A stretch of DNA of 64,000 nucleotides, from contig JAFGGO010000114.1 in NCBI GenBank assembly GCA_016930515.1, positions 1 through 64,000 on the forward strand, given 5' to 3'. The notes beneath the pieces are model-generated. The model did no database searches and had not been told where the DNA came from. It saw nothing but the letters and a program-made list of their open reading frames with translations. Shown here one piece after another: positions 19,060 to 27,445 of this stretch. Positions within the stretch are counted from its first letter, which is position 1. The number at the start of each line of letters is the position of its first letter. This DNA is from Promethearchaeota archaeon. Its GTDB lineage: Archaea; Asgardarchaeota; Lokiarchaeia; Sigyniarchaeales; SOKP01. A program made the position numbers and the translations under genes.

Positions 19060-20331
19060 TTAATCAGACCACAGGCGAGCCAGGTTAAGTATGACTTCGG
19101 TGGCTTTCTGAAGTGCTAATGTCGGAATATATTCCTTTTTGGAATGGAAAAGAAGCCCACCTGCAAATATATTAGGTGTTGGAATTCCCTGAGCGCTCAA
19201 GGCGGCACCATCCGTACCTCCTCTAATCGAATGAACATTTACATCGATTCCAGCCTGCTCAATTGCCTTCTTAGCCATATCTATCGCTTTTTCTTCTTTT
19301 TCTAAGAACGATTTCATGTTCTGATATTGATGCGAAAAGTTAAGATCGATCTGTAAGCCCTTATAATTTTGCTCGTATTTACTTTTCATTGTTTTGAGAT
19401 GTTCCATTCGTTTCTGGTTGTTATTTTCTTCATAATCTCGAATGATTATATCAGCAATAGCTCGTTCTTCCGTTCCCGATAATTTTGATAAGTGATAAAA
19501 GCCCTCCCTCCCTTCAGTTCGCTCAGGACTCTCACTTTCGGGAATCTCGGCGAGAAACCTACTTGCTAGATGGATTGCATTTACCATGAGCCCCTTTGCG
19601 TGGCCTGGATGTACGCTAAGCCCTCTAAATTCGATCGTGACATTCCACGCGTCGAAACATTCGATTTCTAATTTTCCCATTTCTGAGCCGTCCATCGTGT
19701 AACAGATTTTTGGCAGATAGTCTTTATTAATTTTAATGGTCCCTTTTCCAATTTCCTCGTCAGGAGTAAAACAGACGACAATTGGACCATGTTTAAGCTC
19801 TTTATACTTCTTCCAAGCAGCACATGCTGTTACAATTTCAGCAATTCCTGCCTTATCGTCTGCCCCTAGTAGCGTGTTTCCTTGCGAAGTGATGATATCC
19901 AATCCTATATAATCCTCTAATTGATGGGAATCTTTTATACTTAAAGATAAATCCTGATTTTTAGAAAATAAAATTTCCCTTCCATCATAATTTTCGTGAA
20001 TTACGGGCACGACATTTTCCCCGCTCACTGCAGGAGAAGTGTCAAGATGTGCAATAAAACCAATAGGCTCGAAATGTTCCAAACCATTACTTGCGGGAAC
20101 ATTAGCGTAGACATATCCAAATTCGTCTTGAATTACATTTTTTAATCCTAAATCAATCAATTCCTTCACGAGTATTTTTCCAAACTCAATTTGGTTCGAA
20201 GTCGAAGGAATTGTAGAAGAATTTTTGCTTGAAGAGGTGCCTATTTTTACATAATCACAAAAACGCTTAACTGTTTCTTTTAAAAGGAAAGTCTGAATTT
20301 CTTTAGATAATTCCATGTAATTATTATTCAT
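19060..20331 (-). CDS. pepT: Peptidase T (tripeptide aminopeptidase)
   Basis: A 423-residue M20B metallopeptidase; removes the N-terminal residue of tripeptides in the cytosol. Visible dinuclear zinc-site elements are AHLDTSP (about residue 95), LLGADDKAGIAE (about 156), TPDEEIGKG (about 190), TMDGSEMG (about 213) and LFHSKKEY (about 394). The dimerisation/lid domain lies between. Length fits the family. Starts at ATG 20331, with an internal ATG five codons later. Transcription from the ECF gene upstream is probably stopped by the hairpin at 20383-20438. Confidence 0.95.
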   Translation of the reverse strand: MNNNYMELSKEIQTFLLKETVKRFCDYVKIGTSSSKNSSTIPSTSNQIEFGKILVKELIDLGLKNVIQDEFGYVYANVPASNGLEHFEPIGFIAHLDTSPAVSGENVVPVIHENYDGREILFSKNQDLSLSIKDSHQLEDYIGLDIITSQGNTLLGADDKAGIAEIVTACAAWKKYKELKHGPIVVCFTPDEEIGKGTIKINKDYLPKICYTMDGSEMGKLEIECFDAWNVTIEFRGLSVHPGHAKGLMVNAIHLASRFLAEIPESESPERTEGREGFYHLSKLSGTEERAIADIIIRDYEENNNQKRMEHLKTMKSKYEQNYKGLQIDLNFSHQYQNMKSFLEKEEKAIDMAKKAIEQAGIDVNVHSIRGGTDGAALSAQGIPTPNIFAGGLLFHSKKEYIPTLALQKATEVILNLARLWSD

Positions 20332-20382
20332 TCACAGTTAATTATTTTTACTCTTGTTAGAATTAACTTAAAAAGAATAATT

Positions 20383-20438
20383 AAAAAAATAAAAAGAGGT
20401 GCTTGGTTGATTAAATCAATCTAGCAATCGCCCTCCTC
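20383..20438 (-). terminator. Intrinsic-type terminator after the ECF gene
   Basis: Read on the minus strand, an imperfect 13-base stem (TGCTAGATTGATT / AATCAACCAAGCA, 11 matches) closed below by GAGG/CCTC is followed immediately by TTTTTATTTTTTT. This lies 43 bases after the stop of the ECF transporter gene. Archaeal termination needs the T tract; the hairpin is unusually good for an archaeon. Confidence 0.65.
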
Positions 20439-20480
20439 TATAACCCTTGTACTGTCACGCCTGGATTTAATAAAAAAAAT

Positions 20481-21167
20481 TTACCAAATTTCGAATTTTT
20501 CGTCTAGTTGTAAACCGTATCCTTTGATTCCAAACACAAGCAAATACGGAATGACGAGATCAAAAACACTTTGATACAAATTAATGATCATAGATCCGAT
20601 AAATATCGCCATCCAACCATTAATCTCAGGCATTCCAAAAATTTCTAAATTTACAAAATCTACATATCCTTGAGTTACAATCATAAATACTGCAACATTA
20701 ACTAGAAACATTAGAAAGCACCTGACTAAAATGCTTAAAACGCTTGTAAGTGCGAAATTTTTTGGTTTTTTCAAAATTTTACTGCCATTTTCGCTTTTAT
20801 AAAGCTTTAATATTAATACCGGAACAATTATTAAAGGAATCGTTGCTGCAAATTTCATTACGGGTCCGATCCAGCCATATTGATTCGTATCAAAGGGTAA
20901 AAGGGTAAAAGCGCCTATAATCAAGCTCAAAACGCCCGCTCTTGGACCAAAAATGTAAAAACAAGCGATCCAAATTATAGCAATAAATTCAAATACCGCT
21001 ATTCCCCATCCAGGAACCCTCACCAAATAGGGCGTGGTCAATGCCGATATAATTAAACTCAAGGCTCCAAAGATTGCGGCACCAGCAATTTCTAAGGTGT
21101 ATTGTGTTCTTTTAGACCTTGTTGATTCAAATTCGTCAATTTTTTTTTCTGTTGAATTCAATGTCAT
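20481..21167 (-). CDS. ECF transporter substrate-binding (S) component
   Basis: A 228-residue membrane protein with about six hydrophobic helices. The first carries AAIFGALSLIISALT, and the pattern GPRAGVLSLIIGAF followed by PVMKFAATIPLIIVPVL matches ECF S-components, which bind vitamins or trace metals and pair with an EcfT/EcfA engine. The energising subunits are not encoded here, so it would use a shared ECF module. Substrate is not readable from sequence; no riboswitch was recognised upstream. A terminator-like hairpin follows the gene. Confidence 0.8.
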   Translation of the reverse strand: MTLNSTEKKIDEFESTRSKRTQYTLEIAGAAIFGALSLIISALTTPYLVRVPGWGIAVFEFIAIIWIACFYIFGPRAGVLSLIIGAFTLLPFDTNQYGWIGPVMKFAATIPLIIVPVLILKLYKSENGSKILKKPKNFALTSVLSILVRCFLMFLVNVAVFMIVTQGYVDFVNLEIFGMPEINGWMAIFIGSMIINLYQSVFDLVIPYLLVFGIKGYGLQLDEKFEIW

Positions 21168-21443
21168 TTTTTATCGTTTTTTGATGATGTTTATTGTTAA
21201 GAAAAAAAATTAACTCAAACATATAAATACTCTCCAAAGAGTGATTTAATTATTATGTGGCTTTTTATGGGCATTTCTCCGTATTAAGAGATTCAATAAA
21301 GATTTAGGATGATTATATATACCAATTACTATTTTTTATCAAATTTATAGAATAATATTAAAATATATCAGCTTTTTTTAATAGTTGTATCTACTCATCT
21401 TTGGAGATTTATAGAGTTATAAAATATTCTTTATGTGAAGAAT

Positions 21444-22802
21444 TTATTCCGATTTTAATAATTTTTTTTCCTTAGCATCGAGCTCAAGCCAATCGCTTAA
21501 AATTTTTAGTTGTTTACGCGAGGAAGAACTCAGAGCTTGCAAAAACGGTACGAAATCTTGCATTGCTTCAAATTGCGAAATTTCATATTTTTCCTTTATT
21601 TTTTCGTACAAGCTCTCTTGGGGAGCAGTCATTGATGTCGAACTGATGTAAATTGGATTCGAAACCCTGCGAAAACCCTTGTTTGAAGCACCGTACCTGC
21701 TTGATATAGCGACCCCACCAGCAAAAAGGTCGTAAAAATACGGTAATAAACCCCAATACATGTTTTTTCGAATCCTACCAAAAATTTCATCGGCGAGAGA
21801 TAAATTTTCGTAAGCTTTTGAAAGATCCATATTATCGTAGATAAATGAGGGTATATTTTCGCTTACCCATTTATAGAGAAAATTATAATCAACATCGGAT
21901 TTATCAGTAAGGTTTCTCGCATCCCGTATAGTCGTTACATCTTGGAATAGCTGCCGAATTAAAGAAAAGATCTCTTCCATGGTATCTCTTCTCAAACTAC
22001 TTAAGAGGCTCATATCTGCTTTTTTAGCTTGACCTTGGCTAATTCCTTGAAGATCGTTGATAACTCCTCTTAAATCGCCATTATTTTTCTCAGCTATAAG
22101 ACCTAAATCGTCTTCGGTAAGACCCGTTACTTTTTCTTTGCTTAAGATCTTTTTCGCTATTTTTATTACTTCAGGCTTCGAAAGGGAGCGCACTTCAAAC
22201 CTTTGAATCTTTTTATAAAGCGTTTGAAGATTCTGCTTGTATTCATTGGAACACATAATAATAGGAAATTGAGTTTCTTGTGCAAGGTCAATAATTGCTG
22301 GGACGGCGCCTCTATCCTTATTTCCATAGATGCCATCGACCTCATCAATGAGTATGAGCTTTTTCTTAGCTTCGACAACAAAGTCCATGATCCCACGAGA
22401 TTTGGTGGTTTCCTTGAGTTTTTTTTCAAGAGCGTCCCTCGTTCTCGTGTCAGATGCGTTGGTTTCTATAACATCCATGTTCAAATCGTTTGCCAGAGCA
22501 TAAACTATTGAGGTTTTTCCAATACCTGGATCACCCTCCAGTAAAACCGCTGCTTGTTCTGATGGAAGCTTTATTTCATCTTTTTGCTTGTTGTCTGGTG
22601 CTGTATGATTATGTGTTCTTATTTTTTTATTAAGTGCGTTTATCTTACTTTTTTCAATAAAAAAATTATTAACGAACTTCGTGAGTTCTTCGGCCAAGTC
22701 GACTTGATGCCCACTTACTTTTGCTTTTGGGAGAGCCATATCCTTCAGACTTTTCGGACGATATTTTTCTACCCAAGGAATATTGGTTTTAAGATTTGAC
22801 AT
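21444..22802 (-). CDS. rfcL: Replication factor C large subunit
   Basis: A 452-residue clamp-loader subunit starting MSNLKTNIPWVEKYRP; PWVEKYRP is the usual RFC opening, so ATG 22802 is preferred over an in-frame one 111 bases upstream that would overlap the previous gene. Walker A is GDPGIGKT (90-97) after an insertion of about 45 residues rich in Lys and Asn. Walker B is LILIDEVDG. AAA+ domain, small lid and helical collar domain follow. No clear PCNA-binding motif is seen at the C-terminus. Third gene of a three-gene RFC cluster, 13 bases after the middle gene. Confidence 0.93.
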   Translation of the reverse strand: MSNLKTNIPWVEKYRPKSLKDMALPKAKVSGHQVDLAEELTKFVNNFFIEKSKINALNKKIRTHNHTAPDNKQKDEIKLPSEQAAVLLEGDPGIGKTSIVYALANDLNMDVIETNASDTRTRDALEKKLKETTKSRGIMDFVVEAKKKLILIDEVDGIYGNKDRGAVPAIIDLAQETQFPIIMCSNEYKQNLQTLYKKIQRFEVRSLSKPEVIKIAKKILSKEKVTGLTEDDLGLIAEKNNGDLRGVINDLQGISQGQAKKADMSLLSSLRRDTMEEIFSLIRQLFQDVTTIRDARNLTDKSDVDYNFLYKWVSENIPSFIYDNMDLSKAYENLSLADEIFGRIRKNMYWGLLPYFYDLFAGGVAISSRYGASNKGFRRVSNPIYISSTSMTAPQESLYEKIKEKYEISQFEAMQDFVPFLQALSSSSRKQLKILSDWLELDAKEKKLLKSE

Positions 22803-22815
22803 TCTAGCTAATACC

Positions 22816-23862
22816 TCATAAATATTCTGAAAACAAGCATAGTTTGGACAAGAGTGCTGAAACTTGAATATCACCATCTTGACCATCAATCGCTCGAAAG
22901 TCAGCCTCAGCAATCATCTTGATGATCTCACATCGAGCGTAATTATTCAAAGGAAGTTTTTCCAATTCGATAATTAAATGTGAGAATAACTCGTTCGAGT
23001 TAAATCGATAATTCGTTAATATAGTCCGACCAAGTTGTCTAGATTTTTTGAAATCACCTCTTAAGACCATCAATAAGAGGCTTCTTACTAGGTCTTTTTT
23101 GAATTTTTGAGAATTTTCAAAAAGAGTGTTAAGATCTATAGTATCGTTACTCACGCTACAGAGTTGGAGCAAGTCCAATGCCTTGGAAGGTTTCCCTTGG
23201 CATAATTTGTATAAAACAGGAATTACATCTTCTTTTATGTCTAAAGTTTCGTTGCGAGCCACATTTTTAACCATGAGATTAAATGATTTGTAATCCATCT
23301 GAGGGATTAAAAACAATTGACACCTACTTACGATTGGATCGATTATGGCAGATATTTTTGATGTGATTAGAATCATCCGACAATTCGATCCATATGTTTC
23401 CATTAATCTCCTGAACGCTTGCTGGTTAGACCCTAATGATTCAAAGTTTTTTACAATCAGAATCTTGAAAGGAGCGCCCATAACTTTTAATTGCACGAAC
23501 GGTTTAACTTTCACTTGAATAAAAGCGGGGGAAGTCATTGTTTTTCCAGCGGTGCTTCCAATCTTGCTTTTTGAGACGTAAGCTTCAGCTCGGGCTTGGT
23601 TTCGTTCTTCATCGGTCAAGGGTACATTCGCGTAAACAAGTTTTGAATTTGCTTCATGATACTTTCCTAAAAATTGTTTCGCAAATAACATTGCAAGAGT
23701 TGTCTTTCCTATTCCTTCCGAGCCTACAAATAAAAGATGTGGAAAGTTTTGTTGTTTTATTAGATCTTGAAGTTTAGTCTTGATCTCGTCCTGTCCAGGG
23801 ACGTTATCTATGGTTTGGGGCATGTATTTGATTCTCCAAATTGGAACGCTCACTTTTATCAT
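22816..23862 (-). CDS. Divergent RFC-small-like clamp-loader subunit with degenerate Walker B
   Basis: A 348-residue AAA+ protein between rfcS and rfcL. It opens like RFC (WRIKYMPQTIDNVPGQ) and keeps Walker A GSEGIGKT (47-54) and the arginine-finger SRC motif (179-181). The Walker B acids DEAD are replaced by KNFE (138-141), and about 55 extra residues lie between Walker A and B. Nucleotide may be bound but hydrolysis should be impaired, while the finger could still act on a neighbour, as for eukaryotic RFC5 or bacterial delta prime. Its ATG directly follows the TGA of rfcS with no gap, implying coupled synthesis. Confidence 0.85.
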   Translation of the reverse strand: MIKVSVPIWRIKYMPQTIDNVPGQDEIKTKLQDLIKQQNFPHLLFVGSEGIGKTTLAMLFAKQFLGKYHEANSKLVYANVPLTDEERNQARAEAYVSKSKIGSTAGKTMTSPAFIQVKVKPFVQLKVMGAPFKILIVKNFESLGSNQQAFRRLMETYGSNCRMILITSKISAIIDPIVSRCQLFLIPQMDYKSFNLMVKNVARNETLDIKEDVIPVLYKLCQGKPSKALDLLQLCSVSNDTIDLNTLFENSQKFKKDLVRSLLLMVLRGDFKKSRQLGRTILTNYRFNSNELFSHLIIELEKLPLNNYARCEIIKMIAEADFRAIDGQDGDIQVSALLSKLCLFSEYL

Positions 23863-24858
23863 TCACCTTAAAGGTTTCTTGTTGATTTTTTGTATGATTG
23901 TTGCCAACAATGCCATAAGCTGTATCTTGTCATCAGCACCTTGGTTTATGTTATAATCAGCGTCTCCAAACTTTTTTCGAATTTCTGCCTCTCCTTTAAA
24001 GTCAATTCCAGAAATATTTGATAATTCGTTTAAAATTTGCCTGATTAGATTCCTACTATCTAAATTTTCTAAAGTATTAATGATATTTTTTACAGCGTTG
24101 ATGTTTTTAGCTTCCAGTTCTTGAACGATCTTTAACAACGATTTTTGATCAATAAATCCCGAGATTTTTAGAATTTCTCCCAAATCCAAATCTTTAATCA
24201 AATCAAGAGCCACTGACATTTGCAACGTGTTAATCGCTTTCCTGAGATCTCCTCCAGATACAAAGAATAAAGCTTGAAAAAATTGTTCCTTTTGGCTTGA
24301 TGGAATTGTTAATTTTTCTGATTTTACCACCTGTTCAAGCCGTTCCACGATTTTTTCTTGTGTTAAGGTAACGAATCGAAACACTGCACAACGAGAAATG
24401 ATCGGATCTATTATCCTATTAATATAATTGCACATTAAAATGAATTTAACTCTAGAAGAACTATTCTCAATTATTCTTCGAAGTGCTTGTTGGACTTGAG
24501 TTGGAATATTGTCAGCTTCGTCTAAAAGAATGATTTTTAGAGAATTCTCACCCATAATGACACCTTGATTCGTGAATTCTTTAATCACATCGCGGACTAA
24601 TTCCATCCGGACAGTATCCGAAGCATTTAATTCAAGGACATTTTTATAGTAATCTTCCTTATTTATCAGAGATCTTGCCACTATTAACGCTGTACTTGTT
24701 TTACCCGTACCTGCGGGTCCTGTGAAAATCATGTGAGGCATTTCTCTGCTTTCTACGAAATTTTTCAAGTTATTGATTGCAATACTCTGGCTTACGATAT
24801 CGTCAAAAGATCGAGGCCTGTATTTCTCAACCCATGGAATGTCCAAATCAATAGTCAT
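23863..24858 (-). CDS. rfcS: Replication factor C small subunit
   Basis: A 331-residue clamp-loader ATPase with PWVEKYRPRSFDDIV, Walker A GPAGTGKT (47-54), LNASD, Walker B IILLDEADN, LRRIIE and the arginine finger IISRCAVFRF. All catalytic residues are intact. It loads the PCNA ring at primer-template junctions using ATP. First gene of the RFC cluster; promoter presumably in the 200-base spacer upstream. Confidence 0.96.
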   Translation of the reverse strand: MTIDLDIPWVEKYRPRSFDDIVSQSIAINNLKNFVESREMPHMIFTGPAGTGKTSTALIVARSLINKEDYYKNVLELNASDTVRMELVRDVIKEFTNQGVIMGENSLKIILLDEADNIPTQVQQALRRIIENSSSRVKFILMCNYINRIIDPIISRCAVFRFVTLTQEKIVERLEQVVKSEKLTIPSSQKEQFFQALFFVSGGDLRKAINTLQMSVALDLIKDLDLGEILKISGFIDQKSLLKIVQELEAKNINAVKNIINTLENLDSRNLIRQILNELSNISGIDFKGEAEIRKKFGDADYNINQGADDKIQLMALLATIIQKINKKPLR

Positions 24859-25063
24859 TTTTTATCACATTCTAACAATTAATGAAGAAAAGAAAGGAAT
24901 CAATTTATAATTAGGTGAGAATGAGATGATTTTATAATTTCTATTTAGGATTTAATATTTAATCGTTTATGGTTAATATTGAAGAGAGTATATAATTATA
25001 TTAAACAAAGAAACATGTACTGAAGGGAATTATTAGAAATTTCACCTCATAAATAACTGATGC

Positions 25064-25558
25064 CTATTTATTTTCTTCTTCTTGATTACCCTCGTAATCC
25101 TCGAGATCTAATTCTAAAACTTCGTAAACTTTTTTAAAATGCGTTTTTTTATACAATTCTGCTGCCTTGGTCGCCCTACTTTTTAAATTAACTTTTACTT
25201 TCTGGACTTTTACCTTTTTTAAGTGTTCAAGCGCTTTATTTAGGAGAATGCGCCCAAGTCCGATTCCTCGATATTCGGATTTTAGAAAAACTTGCTTTAT
25301 ATAACCCTCAGAATCACCGTAGGGATCTATACGGAGTTCGGCAACTATCATGCCAACTACCTCGTTGTTTTTATCCTTGTCTTTGGCAATTAGAATGCCG
25401 TGTCGCTGAAGAGGATCGTATAATCTTCTTCTAATACCCCAATCAAATCGTTTTGGTTCAAATTCTTGATCCAAGTCTTCGACTAATTGCTTCGTTAAAT
25501 CCTTCAAGGCTTCAATGTCGTCGGGAGTCGCAATATCCACTTCAATATTTCCGTCCAT
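25064..25558 (-). CDS. GNAT-family N-acetyltransferase
   Basis: A 164-residue acetyltransferase of the GNAT fold. The acetyl-CoA pyrophosphate loop is YRGIGLGRILL (motif A), preceded by VVGMIVAELRIDP and QVFLKSE strands and followed by ALEHLKKVKVQKVKVNLKSR and AAELYKKTHFKKVYEVLELDL. ATG 25558 was chosen; five codons upstream in frame there is only a TTG. Acceptor substrate is unknown (small molecule or protein N-terminus). Acidic C-terminal tail. Confidence 0.88.
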   Translation of the reverse strand: MDGNIEVDIATPDDIEALKDLTKQLVEDLDQEFEPKRFDWGIRRRLYDPLQRHGILIAKDKDKNNEVVGMIVAELRIDPYGDSEGYIKQVFLKSEYRGIGLGRILLNKALEHLKKVKVQKVKVNLKSRATKAAELYKKTHFKKVYEVLELDLEDYEGNQEEENK

Positions 25559-25749
25559 ATCAATACATCGCAAGTTGTAATATTATTGTATATGATGAAA
25601 TTGTATTCGTTTATTCTTTATAAAGTTACATTAGACATGTTATAATATCATTAAAATGAACAATCTTCTAATAACGGTTTCGATTCTAAGCTTATCGCAT
25701 GTTAAAATAAGAAAGAGAAAAATGAATGAAATATCGATTATTTCCTTTT

Positions 25750-26025
25750 TTAAGGATGTCCCCTGGCAATCCACGCTTTTATTTCTTCGTTCAAGGCGTT
25801 ACATGATGGACATGTATCGGTTACACCCCATAAATCGGTGGAAAGATGGACGCGAGTAAAAAGATTTCCGCATTTATCACAAGTAATATACTTGGCACCA
25901 CATTTTTCGCACATCTTTAGGTTGTCGCCGCGTACGAAAGGAAATTTTCTTTTTAAAATCGAGTCGTTTACCAAACGGAATTCGGATCCACCACATTCCA
26001 CACAATTTATCCCATCAAACGCCAT
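25750..26025 (-). CDS. Zinc-ribbon protein, tandem paralog 2
   Basis: A 91-residue protein with four CxxC pairs (CVECG, CEKCG, CDKCG, CPSC), enough for two zinc sites. It aligns along its whole length with the next gene upstream, sharing the FVxxxxLxMCxxCGAKYxxCxxC and LxTRVH blocks. That alignment and a GGGGACGAG ribosome site support the start at 26025 rather than an in-frame one at 26049. The pair looks like a recent tandem duplication. Role unknown; such double zinc ribbons commonly bind nucleic acid or protein. Confidence 0.75.
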   Translation of the reverse strand: MAFDGINCVECGGSEFRLVNDSILKRKFPFVRGDNLKMCEKCGAKYITCDKCGNLFTRVHLSTDLWGVTDTCPSCNALNEEIKAWIARGHP

Positions 26026-26052
26026 ATCTCGTCCCCGGTTGTTGTACATGAA

Positions 26053-26316
26053 CTAAGATGTCGATATGAAGAAATCTACATCTGGATCCTTATGACCACA
26101 GGAAGGGCATTGCAAATTTACCTCCCAGCTTTCAAGACCCGGGTGCACTCGAGTATATAATCCTTGACATTGTTTGCAAACGAGATATTTAGCACCACAA
26201 CCTGCGCACATCGTTAATTGTCCATTTTCAACAAAGCGGAAGGTTCTTTTCATCCACTCGTCATGGACGAGCGAAAAACTTGTTCCACCGCACGCATCGC
26301 ATACCTTATCTGGCAT
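26053..26316 (-). CDS. Zinc-ribbon protein, tandem paralog 1
   Basis: An 87-residue protein with the same four CxxC pairs (CDACG, CAGCG, CKQC, CPSC) and the TRVHPGLESW segment as its downstream neighbour, 27 bases away. No membrane span or signal. Function unknown. The conserved aromatic/basic patch after the first CxxC (MKRTFRFVENG) is shared by both copies. Confidence 0.75.
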   Translation of the reverse strand: MPDKVCDACGGTSFSLVHDEWMKRTFRFVENGQLTMCAGCGAKYLVCKQCQGLYTRVHPGLESWEVNLQCPSCGHKDPDVDFFISTS

Positions 26317-26585
26317 TGTTTCGTTTCACATTTAATTGTGTTTTTTTTATAGTAATATTATAGCGTAAATGTTTTTTAACTTTAGGGTTTAGATCGTTTT
26401 TACGATAATAAGAAGCGTGGATCGATTAAGATGGGGATTATTTCTGATATGCCTTCTTCTTATTTTATTTCAAAGTCAGTTTTAAAAATCTAAATTTTTT
26501 AAGCGCATAAAACAAATATTAAGAACTTGAAAATCTTTCCAATTAGCGGATCTTATCATAAATAAGAATTTAAAAAAAAAACGAA

Positions 26586-26909
26586 TCACATGTTTAGTTT
26601 CTTAGTTGCACCAGCACCTTTAATTTCAGGATTGACTTCTTCAATTTCTCCAATGAGTTGAAAAACTTTATCATCAGATAAAGCTTCAGAATACTTGACA
26701 AGAAATTCCTTATTCCCAACAAATAACCCCTTTCGTTTTAAGGGCTTTCCATCGTCTTTTAGGGGATTTACCTCTAAATAGAGCAACGCGGGTCTAGATT
26801 TAGTTGGGGGTACTTTAACCACAAACACACCAGGTACAGGCGTTTCCATCTTTTCCCAATCTTTACCTTTTTCGAGATGATCTTTTAATTGTGTTTTAAT
26901 ATCAACCAT
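26586..26909 (-). CDS. Conserved hypothetical protein
   Basis: A 107-residue soluble protein, probably a small beta barrel or alpha/beta domain: PGVFVVKVPPTKSRPALLYLEVNPL, then KPLKRKGLFVGNKEFLVKYSEAL and an acidic helix. The arrangement recalls small archaeal single-stranded-DNA or RNA binding proteins, but I cannot name a family. It is transcribed divergently from the ribbon-helix-helix gene. Confidence 0.6.
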   Translation of the reverse strand: MVDIKTQLKDHLEKGKDWEKMETPVPGVFVVKVPPTKSRPALLYLEVNPLKDDGKPLKRKGLFVGNKEFLVKYSEALSDDKVFQLIGEIEEVNPEIKGAGATKKLNM

Positions 26910-27213
26910 AGTTAATTCATATAATTTTTTATATATGTATATGGTGTTACGTATATGATGTAATAAATATTTTTTGGTGAATAAAAAAATAAAAAAAAAT
27001 CTTTTGTACGATCCATGGCTTTAAAGAGAACGAGAAGCAAGGATTGAGAGTCTTTTACTTGAATTGCTTCTTAAAGACGATATTCGTATCATTTGGTAAT
27101 TATTATTCTTTTGTCGGGCTTCTTGGGGTCTTTTTCCATTGAAATGCTTAAATATCACCTTAATATATATAAATGTAAGGTATTAAAAACAATTAAAATG
27201 GAGTGATAAAAAA
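26910..27213. promoter_or_regulatory. Divergent intergenic region with bulged hairpin and promoter
   Basis: A bulged stem pairs CTTTAA (27019-27024) and AGAAGCAA (27033-27040) with TTGCTTC (27064-27070) and TTAAAG (27071-27076), about 13 pairs in all. Further right, TAATATATATAAAT (27161-27174) is a good TATA box for the gene at 27214, and GGAGTGA (27200-27206) is its ribosome site. The hairpin is far from both starts and might belong to a small RNA. Confidence 0.45.
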
Positions 27214-27432
27214 ATGCAATTAATTAGCGTCAACATTCCCGAATCTTACTTAAAGGTATTGGAAATGTTAGTAATAGACGGTAAATTTCCAAATAGAAGC
27301 GAAGCGATTAGGATTGCTATCCGCGATCTAATAAAAACCGAGTTTCTAATTGACGAAACGATTAAGAAAAGCGAGAATTCTTATATTAAAATTGAAAGCG
27401 AAGAAATTCAGCAAGAGAACCTAGTTTTTTGA
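27214..27432 (+). CDS. CopG/ribbon-helix-helix transcriptional regulator (CdrS-like)
   Basis: A 72-residue regulator: the strand MQLISVNIPESYLK and helices VLEMLVIDGKFPNRSEAIRIAIRDLIK are a classic RHH domain. The NRSEAIR block is shared with archaeal CdrS-type regulators, which in haloarchaea control cell-division genes. The tail of about 28 residues is acidic. It binds DNA as a dimer. It has its own TATA box and ribosome site. Targets here are unknown; no division gene is nearby. Confidence 0.85.
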   Translation: MQLISVNIPESYLKVLEMLVIDGKFPNRSEAIRIAIRDLIKTEFLIDETIKKSENSYIKIESEEIQQENLVF

Positions 27433-27445
27433 TGAAATAAATAAT

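Noticed and set aside
20439-20480. Riboswitch near pepT or ECF gene
   Set aside because: It lies between the end of the ECF gene and a terminator, and no known aptamer consensus was seen.
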